Below are positions 58,396-64,000 of a stretch of DNA of 64,000 bases, one piece after another. The stretch is from Gemmatimonas sp. Its GTDB lineage: Bacteria > Gemmatimonadota > Gemmatimonadetes > Gemmatimonadales > Gemmatimonadaceae. The translations under genes were made by a program, and so were the position numbers. A model generated the notes under the pieces. The model was not told the DNA's origin. It searched no databases and saw only the letters and a program-made list of their open reading frames with translations. Every line of letters starts with the position of its first letter. Positions within the stretch are counted from its first letter, which is position 1. The DNA lies in contig NZ_JAJTHI010000010.1 of NCBI RefSeq assembly GCF_021298855.1, forward strand, positions 186,001 through 250,000, read 5' to 3'.

Positions 58396-61300
58396 ATGCG
58401 CACGATTCCCGCCCGCTCCGCCGCTGTTCGTTCGTTCGCCAACCGCGCGTGGCTGCGCGGCCCCGCGATGCTGGCCCTCGTCGTCATCGCGTCGTGCACC
58501 GCACCGGCCGATGTGACGGGGGTCTCCGGCAACGGAACAGGAGGCGGCACGCCTCCCGCGGTGGCAACGCGCATCGACCTGTCGGCCGCAACGGTGGGGC
58601 TGGGTGCGGTCGGGGCAACCGAGAACGTCACCGCCGTGGTGCGCGATGCGGCCGGCACGATGTTGCCGAACGCCGCCGTGAACTGGAGCAGCGACGACAT
58701 CACCGTGGCCGACGTCTCGGGGGCCGGGCGCACCGCCATCATCACGGCGCGCGCACCGGGCCGTACCACCATTCGGGCCACGAGCGGTGCCGCCACACAG
58801 GAGCTGGTCGTGCAGGTCAGCATCGTGCGCGGCATCGCCTTGCCGGCCACCGTGCAGCTGCGGACCGGGTCCAGCGCCACGCTCACCCCCACGCTCGACG
58901 CCGATGCCGGGGCCACCACGGCCATCCGGTGGGAAAGCGCCGACCCCACCATCGCCTCCGTCTCCGCTGGCGTGCTGACGGGAATCCGGACCGGCATCGT
59001 GACCGTGCGCGCCATCGCCATTGGCGATCCGCGTGTGTCGGCAAGCACGCAGGTCACCGTGACGGCCCCGCGCAGTGTGGCCATTCGGGACATGCCGGCC
59101 GATCTGGCGATCGGCGAGGAGCGGCAGCTGACCGCGCTGGTGGACGTGGACGAGAACGAATCCCGGGCCGTGGAGTGGAGTTCGGCCACGCCCACCATTG
59201 CCACGGTGACCTCCTCCGGTCGCCTGGTGGCGGTGGGCCTCGGCACCGCGCGCATTCGTGTGCGGACACTCGCGTTCGATGGGGTGCGGGATTCGGCCAC
59301 GGTGATCGTGCGCATGCCCCGCACGGTGTCGGTGTCCCCCGGCACCACCACGCTGGCGCCGGGAGAGACCCGGCAGTTGGTGGCCGCGGTGCAGATCGAC
59401 GACGGCATGAGCACCGCTGTGACCTGGCGCGTGTCCGACCCGGCGGTGGCGATGGTCGCGTCGACCGGGCTCGTGACTGGTGTAGCGCCCGGCATCACCA
59501 CCGTGACCGCCGTCTCGGTGGCCGACACCACCCGTCGCGGCAGTGCCACCATCACGGTGCAGGCGGGCGTCCGCAGTGTGTCGGTGTCACCAGCGGTCGC
59601 CTCGATCGTGTCAGGCGGGACGCGCCAGTTCACCGCCACCGTGACGGGCGACCTCGGGGTGTCCACGGCCGTCACCTGGCGGACTGCCCATCCGGCCATC
59701 GCGCAGGTGGCCGCCAACGGTCTCGTCACCGCGCTCGCACAGGGCACCACGACGATTACCGCCGTCGCCGTGGCCGACACCATGATCCGGAGCAGCGCCA
59801 CGGTGACGGTCGTCCCGGTCGTCCGTGACCTCACCGTCGAACCGGCGGCCGCCTCCATCAGCGTGGGGGAGACGCGCCAGCTGGTTGCGGCCGTGTCGGC
59901 CGATCCCGGTGCCAATACCGCCGTGACGTGGCGCAGTGCGAATGCTGCCGTGGCCACGGTGAGTGCGTCCGGCGTCGTGACCGGCGTCAGCACCGGCGCG
60001 GCCATCATGACCGCCGTGTCCACGGCCGACACGACCCGTCAGGCCACGTCGCTCATCACGGTGCGTACCGCGCAGACGGTGCTCGGCGTGACCGTCACCC
60101 CAGCCGCCTCGGTGGTGCAGGCCGGGCAAAGCCTGCAGCTGGTCCCCGCGGTCCAGGTCAGTGGCGGCGCGTCCACGGCGGTCACCTACCGCAGCGACAA
60201 CCCTGCCGTGGCGAGCGTCAACTTCGCGGGGCTCGTCACGGCGCTCACCAGCGGCACGGCCACGGTGACGGTCGCCGCTGTCGCGGATCCGACCCGCTTT
60301 GCCACGGCGTCGATCACCGTGACGGCGCCACCAACGCAGCTCGCTGCCAGCTGGAGCAGCGGTCGACTGGGTGGCGCCCTGTATGAGGACGTGGTGTCGG
60401 TGGACGCCGCCGACGCGACCAGCGCCTTCGCCGTGAATTCCCGCGGCGATGTCTTCCGGTTGAGCGGCGGGACGTGGTCGCTGGCCACCCGCGGCAGTGC
60501 GCACGGTACGCAGTTCCTGGCCGTCAGCACGACGGGTCCATCGAGCGCCGTGGCCGTTGGCACCAACGGCGTGATCGTGCAGTTCAATGGCTCCAGCTGG
60601 CTGCGCATGGTCTCCGGGACACAGCAGGCACTCCACGGCGTGCATCTCGAAGACGAGGCCAGTGGTTTTGCCGTGGGGGCCGGTGGCCTCGTGCTGCGCC
60701 TGGACGGATCGGGGTGGACCAGCATGCCGTCGGGCTCGACCCAGACGCTGTACAGTGTCTGGTCGCTGGGGAACACCGGCTTCATCGCCGGCACCAACGG
60801 TGAGCTGCTGCGATGGAACGGGACCACGTGGAGCCGCCAGAGCTCCGGCGTCACGGAAACGCTCTATGGGGTACACGGGGTCAACGCCAACAATGCGGTG
60901 GCCGTGGGCGCCTCGGGTGTGGTGCTGCGCTGGAATGGCGTGTCGTGGGTGCGCGTGACCAGTGGCGTGACCTCCGACCTGTACAGCGTGGCCGGGAGCG
61001 CGGCCAACAACGGCCGCTTCTACATCACGAGTGACGACGGGCTCTATGCCCTGAACGGCAGCACGCTGTCGGTGGCCGGCACACCGTATGCCCCGCGCCT
61101 CTTCGGCGCGTCCATCGATCCCGCCGGCAACGTGTGGACGAGCGGCCAGCGGGGGAGTGTCATGCGCTTGAGTGGCTCCGCCTGGGAAACGGTGAGCCTG
61201 GCGCCCGACCTGATCGATGTGTGGACCACCTCGCCGTCCAACGCATGGGCGGTGGGCGAGTTCGGCTTCGTGTACGGATGGAACGGCTCCGTGTGGACGC

Positions 61301-62139
61301 GACAAACGACGCCCACCACGGCCACCCTCAATGCCGTCTGGGGCGTGAGCGCATCCGACGCCTTCGCGGGCGGCGATGAGGGAACGATGCTGCGCTGGAA
61401 CGGCTCGTCGTGGAACGCCATGAGCTTCCCGTCCACCGCACACGTGTACGGCGTGTGGGGCAGCGACGCGAGCAACGTGTACGCGGTGACCTCGAACGGG
61501 GAGGTACTGCGCTTCAACGGCAGCAGCTGGTCGCTCGTGGTGACGACGGCGAGTCCGCTCTGGATCGTGCATGGCGCAGCGGCCAACGACGTGTACGTCG
61601 CGGGCGAGAACGGCACGGCGATGCGCTTCAACGGCACGGCGTGGACCGACGTCCGGGTTCCCACGACGGGCACCGTGACCGGCATCTGGGCTGGCGGCGG
61701 GGCCAACGTGCTGGCCGTGGGATCCGGCAACACCGGGCTCACCGGCGTCTCCTTCCGCATGGCCGGCAACACGTGGAACAGCATCGCCTTGCCTACCGCA
61801 TCGGTGCTGACCTCGGTGTGGGGGCCCACCGCCCATGACGTGTACGCCACCGGTGAAGGCGGCGTGATCCTGCGCTGGAACGGCAGTGGCTGGACCAGCA
61901 TGAACAGCGGTACCACCGATCCGCTGTGGTCCGTGAGCGGCTCCCCGAACGGAACCGGCGGCGCCTTCGCCGTGGGGTACAACAGCACGGTCGTGGCAGG
62001 GGGCAGCAGCGGTGCCATGCTGCGAGCCGGCGTGCGGGTCGCCACGGGGGCACGCACGGGGTCACTCGCACCGCGCGTCGGGGCCAAGCTTGTGCGTGGA
62101 CCGCTCCCGGTCGGCGTGGCGCGCCGCCACCGTCGCTAG
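58396..62139 (+). CDS. Giant lipoprotein with BIG2 Ig-like repeats and a C-terminal propeller
   Basis: 1247 aa. The N-terminus has a basic region then MLALVVIASCTAP, a lipobox (IASC), so it is likely an outer-membrane lipoprotein; start ATG 58396 or, less likely, 58468. Residues about 55-650 are seven or so bacterial Ig-like group 2 domains, each ending in the pattern AVTWRVSDPAVAMVASTGLVTGVAPGITTVTA. Residues about 660-1215 are some ten repeats of the type GVWGSDASNVYAVTSNGEVLRFNGSSW, expected to form a beta-propeller-like wheel. Such proteins are extracellular adhesins or binding scaffolds. Repeats share wording but differ in codons, so they are old. A basic tail (GVARRHRR) ends the protein. 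No ligand can be inferred. Confidence 0.9.
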   Translation: MRTIPARSAAVRSFANRAWLRGPAMLALVVIASCTAPADVTGVSGNGTGGGTPPAVATRIDLSAATVGLGAVGATENVTAVVRDAAGTMLPNAAVNWSSDDITVADVSGAGRTAIITARAPGRTTIRATSGAATQELVVQVSIVRGIALPATVQLRTGSSATLTPTLDADAGATTAIRWESADPTIASVSAGVLTGIRTGIVTVRAIAIGDPRVSASTQVTVTAPRSVAIRDMPADLAIGEERQLTALVDVDENESRAVEWSSATPTIATVTSSGRLVAVGLGTARIRVRTLAFDGVRDSATVIVRMPRTVSVSPGTTTLAPGETRQLVAAVQIDDGMSTAVTWRVSDPAVAMVASTGLVTGVAPGITTVTAVSVADTTRRGSATITVQAGVRSVSVSPAVASIVSGGTRQFTATVTGDLGVSTAVTWRTAHPAIAQVAANGLVTALAQGTTTITAVAVADTMIRSSATVTVVPVVRDLTVEPAAASISVGETRQLVAAVSADPGANTAVTWRSANAAVATVSASGVVTGVSTGAAIMTAVSTADTTRQATSLITVRTAQTVLGVTVTPAASVVQAGQSLQLVPAVQVSGGASTAVTYRSDNPAVASVNFAGLVTALTSGTATVTVAAVADPTRFATASITVTAPPTQLAASWSSGRLGGALYEDVVSVDAADATSAFAVNSRGDVFRLSGGTWSLATRGSAHGTQFLAVSTTGPSSAVAVGTNGVIVQFNGSSWLRMVSGTQQALHGVHLEDEASGFAVGAGGLVLRLDGSGWTSMPSGSTQTLYSVWSLGNTGFIAGTNGELLRWNGTTWSRQSSGVTETLYGVHGVNANNAVAVGASGVVLRWNGVSWVRVTSGVTSDLYSVAGSAANNGRFYITSDDGLYALNGSTLSVAGTPYAPRLFGASIDPAGNVWTSGQRGSVMRLSGSAWETVSLAPDLIDVWTTSPSNAWAVGEFGFVYGWNGSVWTRQTTPTTATLNAVWGVSASDAFAGGDEGTMLRWNGSSWNAMSFPSTAHVYGVWGSDASNVYAVTSNGEVLRFNGSSWSLVVTTASPLWIVHGAAANDVYVAGENGTAMRFNGTAWTDVRVPTTGTVTGIWAGGGANVLAVGSGNTGLTGVSFRMAGNTWNSIALPTASVLTSVWGPTAHDVYATGEGGVILRWNGSGWTSMNSGTTDPLWSVSGSPNGTGGAFAVGYNSTVVAGGSSGAMLRAGVRVATGARTGSLAPRVGAKLVRGPLPVGVARRHRR

Positions 62140-62161
62140 CGCCTACCGCGAGTGCGCGGCG

Positions 62162-63835
62162 TCAGTCACGGGTGAAGGCCGCCAGCGTCGGACCCATCGC
62201 GTCGATGGTCTCGCGGGCATGCCACCGATCCCTGCCGTTGTAGAGAAACGCAAAGGCCAGGATCTCACCGTTCTCGGCGGTGACGTAGCCGGAGAGGCCA
62301 ATGACCTCGTTGGTGGTGCCGGTCTTGGCGTGCAGGTTGCCCTGCGCGGGCGTGGCGCGCATGCGATGGCGCAGCAGTTCCGACTCCCCCGCCACCGGCA
62401 ACGAGGCGTGGAAGGCGCTGCCCCACGGGGCGCGATGCGCATGATCGAGCAGCTGCACCAGAGCGCGCGGGGTGACCCGGTCGAGCACCGACAGGCCACT
62501 GCCGTCGGTCGCCGTCACGGCATCCGGCGCGGTACCCACCTGGCGCGTGAGAAAGTCGCGCAACGTGAACCCGGCCGTCTCGGCAGAGCCCACCGCACGT
62601 CGCTCAGGGCCGCGAGCGGCGTTGCGATACAGGAGCTCGGCGAAGATGTTGATGCTCTCGCGGTTCATCACACTCACGAGCCGCGCCAGGGGTGGTGACG
62701 GAAGACTCGTGATGAGTCCTGCCTGCTCCGGCGTGCGCCCGCTCCGCAGTCCCCCATCGACGCGTACGCCCTGCGCCAGCAGAGCCGCCTTGAACGCGCC
62801 AGCCGTGAAGGTCACCGGGTCCCCCACGACCAGCTGATAGCGCGCCGTGCCCGCCCGGGCGCCCACGGTACCGCTGACCACCACGCGATCGTCGCCCACG
62901 CGGCGGGCGCTGATGCGGGTTCCACTGCCGGCCACCGTGCGCACGGTATTGGTGATCGTCAGGCCGTGCGTCTCGGGCTCGAGAAACACGGACGCCATGC
63001 TCCCCGCCTTTCCCGGTGTGACCCCGACGATCACGATATTCTCGTTGAGCGACAGTGCGGAAAACGGCGCGGCATAGCCGGCACCGGCGTATCGCGACAA
63101 CCAGCCTTCCGGGATCCGGCGGCTTTCGAGGCCGCTGGCATCGGCGATCACGTCGCCCGTGACGTGCTTGATGCCGGCACCGGCGACCAGTTGGGCCAGC
63201 AGCGTCATGGAGGCCCCCGGTCCACCGCGCACGAAGCGCGGCGACAGCGACGGATCGCCGTCACCACGCAGCACGAGATTGCCCCGCAGGGTCCCGTCGG
63301 CGGTGACGGTCCCATCGCGCAGCACATCGGTGCTGAACGTGTGCTCAGCGCCGAGCCGGTCGAGCGCGATGGCGGCGGTGAACAGCTTCATCGTGCTCGC
63401 CGGCACGAGCCGCGTGCCGGCGCCATGGGCGAACAGCGTGTCGCCGCGCGTGAGGCTCACCACCATGGCGCCCCAGTCGCCATGGCGGGTGCGGCTGCCA
63501 AGCAAGGTGGCCAGGTCGGCGGTGAGGGCACCTGTCCCGCGCGGCGTCGTGTGGCGCAGGACCGGCACCACGGGGACCCGGGCGCGCCGCGCCGACTTGC
63601 CGGTCGCCCGTTTGGAGCGACCGCTGGGCGTCTTCTTGCTGGCCTTGCGCGGCGGCTGGCGTGTTCGCGCCTGAGCGGGTGAGGCCGGTGCCGCCAGCGC
63701 CGAAAACACCGGCGCGGAGGGCATCGCCTCGAGCGTGCGTCCGGATACGGTGGGCACCACCAGCACCAAGGCCAGCAGCAGTCCGCCGGTCGTGCGTCGC
63801 GACCGACGGACGAGCGAGCGTACACAACGGATCAT
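62162..63835 (-). CDS. dacB: D-alanyl-D-alanine carboxypeptidase/endopeptidase, PBP4 (DacB) class
   Basis: 557 aa from ATG 63833-63835. A signal anchor (GGLLLALVLVVPTVSGRTL) is followed by a long Lys/Arg/Pro-rich linker (RKASKKTPSGRSKRATGKSARR) not usual in the family. The penicillin-binding core has S-x-x-K at Ser147-Lys150 in VPASTMKLFTAAIALD, the class C insert (LVLRGDGDPSLSPRF; LSLNENIVIVGVTPG), S-x-N in MNRESINIFAELLYRNA and the K-T-G triad in NLHAKTGTTNEVIGLSGYV. It trims or cleaves peptidoglycan peptides in the periplasm and would bind beta-lactams. It starts 4 nt after the stop of the preceding membrane gene, so the two form an operon. The basic linker may bind the wall or DNA-like polyanions (inference). 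Confidence 0.95.
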   Translation of the reverse strand: MIRCVRSLVRRSRRTTGGLLLALVLVVPTVSGRTLEAMPSAPVFSALAAPASPAQARTRQPPRKASKKTPSGRSKRATGKSARRARVPVVPVLRHTTPRGTGALTADLATLLGSRTRHGDWGAMVVSLTRGDTLFAHGAGTRLVPASTMKLFTAAIALDRLGAEHTFSTDVLRDGTVTADGTLRGNLVLRGDGDPSLSPRFVRGGPGASMTLLAQLVAGAGIKHVTGDVIADASGLESRRIPEGWLSRYAGAGYAAPFSALSLNENIVIVGVTPGKAGSMASVFLEPETHGLTITNTVRTVAGSGTRISARRVGDDRVVVSGTVGARAGTARYQLVVGDPVTFTAGAFKAALLAQGVRVDGGLRSGRTPEQAGLITSLPSPPLARLVSVMNRESINIFAELLYRNAARGPERRAVGSAETAGFTLRDFLTRQVGTAPDAVTATDGSGLSVLDRVTPRALVQLLDHAHRAPWGSAFHASLPVAGESELLRHRMRATPAQGNLHAKTGTTNEVIGLSGYVTAENGEILAFAFLYNGRDRWHARETIDAMGPTLAAFTRD

Positions 63836-63839
63836 GACT

Positions 63840-64000
63840 TCACACCTTGAGGACGAAACCGCGCTTCGCCGCACCGCGCAGGACGAGGTACCAGAACGCC
63901 ACGAAGGCGACGGCGTACGCGAACGACGCTTCCCGCGGCGGAAGCCACGAGGCGAACGCCGTGTGGAATACAAACCCCTGAGCCGACATGCGCGTTCCGT
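63840..64000 (-). CDS. C-terminus of a multi-pass membrane protein (NagX/HGSNAT acyltransferase-like)
   Basis: Only the last 52-53 residues are inside the window, read on the minus strand and ending at the stop 63840-63842. The visible end, FHTAFASWLPPREASFAYAVAFVAFWYLVLRGAAKRGFVLKV, contains the last loop and helix. The W-L-x-P-R-x-A-S loop and the K/R-R-x-F-x-L-K-V end resemble DUF5009/heparan-alpha-glucosaminide N-acetyltransferase-type proteins, which acetylate amino sugars from acetyl-CoA across a membrane. The family assignment is from a short tail and is tentative. It is 4 nt upstream of dacB, so cell-wall sugar or peptidoglycan recycling is a sensible context. Confidence 0.6.
   Translation of the reverse strand, partial: GTRMSAQGFVFHTAFASWLPPREASFAYAVAFVAFWYLVLRGAAKRGFVLKV

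Overview
The window is a 64 kb stretch of GC-rich chromosome (roughly two-thirds G+C by eye) from a Gram-negative, aerobic-type bacterium. Outer-membrane TolC proteins, an RND pump, lipoproteins, two PEP-CTERM proteins, BIG2-type surface repeats, a PolX polymerase and a fused homocysteine methyltransferase/MTHFR together suggest Gemmatimonadota (Gemmatimonas-like). That placement is inference, because no rRNA is present. Genes are dense and both end genes are cut by the window (metH on the left, a multi-pass acyltransferase-like membrane protein on the right).

Layout. 1-4.5 kb: divergent methionine genes (metH fragment; fused homocysteine methyltransferase/MTHFR) around a GT4 glycosyltransferase, then a polysaccharide deacetylase. 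4.5-18.9 kb: a compact minus-strand biosynthetic cluster. It runs from a lipoprotein with an HExxH motif, to a formyltransferase-A-PCP NRPS whose A domain contains an inserted luciferase-like monooxygenase, to a KS-AT-KR-DH PKS with a stray adenylation C-subdomain and a carrier domain, and then two alpha/beta hydrolases translationally coupled through GTGA and ATGA overlaps. Neither hydrolase has a serine at the nucleophile elbow. 19-24.7 kb: acyl-CoA dehydrogenase, VanZ-like protein, UDP-glucose dehydrogenase, YggT-like protein, EEP-family protein. 24.8-29.2 kb: fasciclin protein, two PEP-CTERM proteins and an amidohydrolase, with two strong hairpin terminators. 29.3-38.3 kb: housekeeping and repair (cobalamin-binding protein, short TSUP permease, M42 peptidase, HEAT-repeat protein, proline-iminopeptidase-like hydrolase, PolX, endonuclease III, cyclophilin). 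38.4-46.9 kb: a TolC gene, an unusual inverted-repeat element enclosing a four-helix-bundle gene, an HD hydrolase, an ECF sigma/membrane protein/Spy-like/TolC operon and the Kup potassium transporter. 46.9-56.2 kb: RND pump and its adaptor, a double-PDZ protein, leuS and a Tat-exported glycosylasparaginase. 56.3-64 kb: a cNMP-domain/aspartase fusion, a giant BIG2/propeller lipoprotein and a PBP4-type carboxypeptidase.

Most notable: (1) the element at about 39.83-41.08 kb, where two long inverted arms built from 11/13-, 14- and 45-nt tandem units face each other across a minus-strand four-helix-bundle (S23/IVS/Avd-like) gene, with variant units in mirrored order and unequal copy number; (2) the formyltransferase/monooxygenase-in-A-domain NRPS with a glycine-like specificity code feeding an oddly ordered PKS; (3) a recurrent TANNNT box placed exactly 6 nt before the start codon of many genes, implying leaderless transcripts, including a divergent pair only 29 bp apart; (4) the cNMP-aspartase fusion.

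All calls were made by reading translations and DNA by eye. Domain boundaries are approximate and no database search was run.
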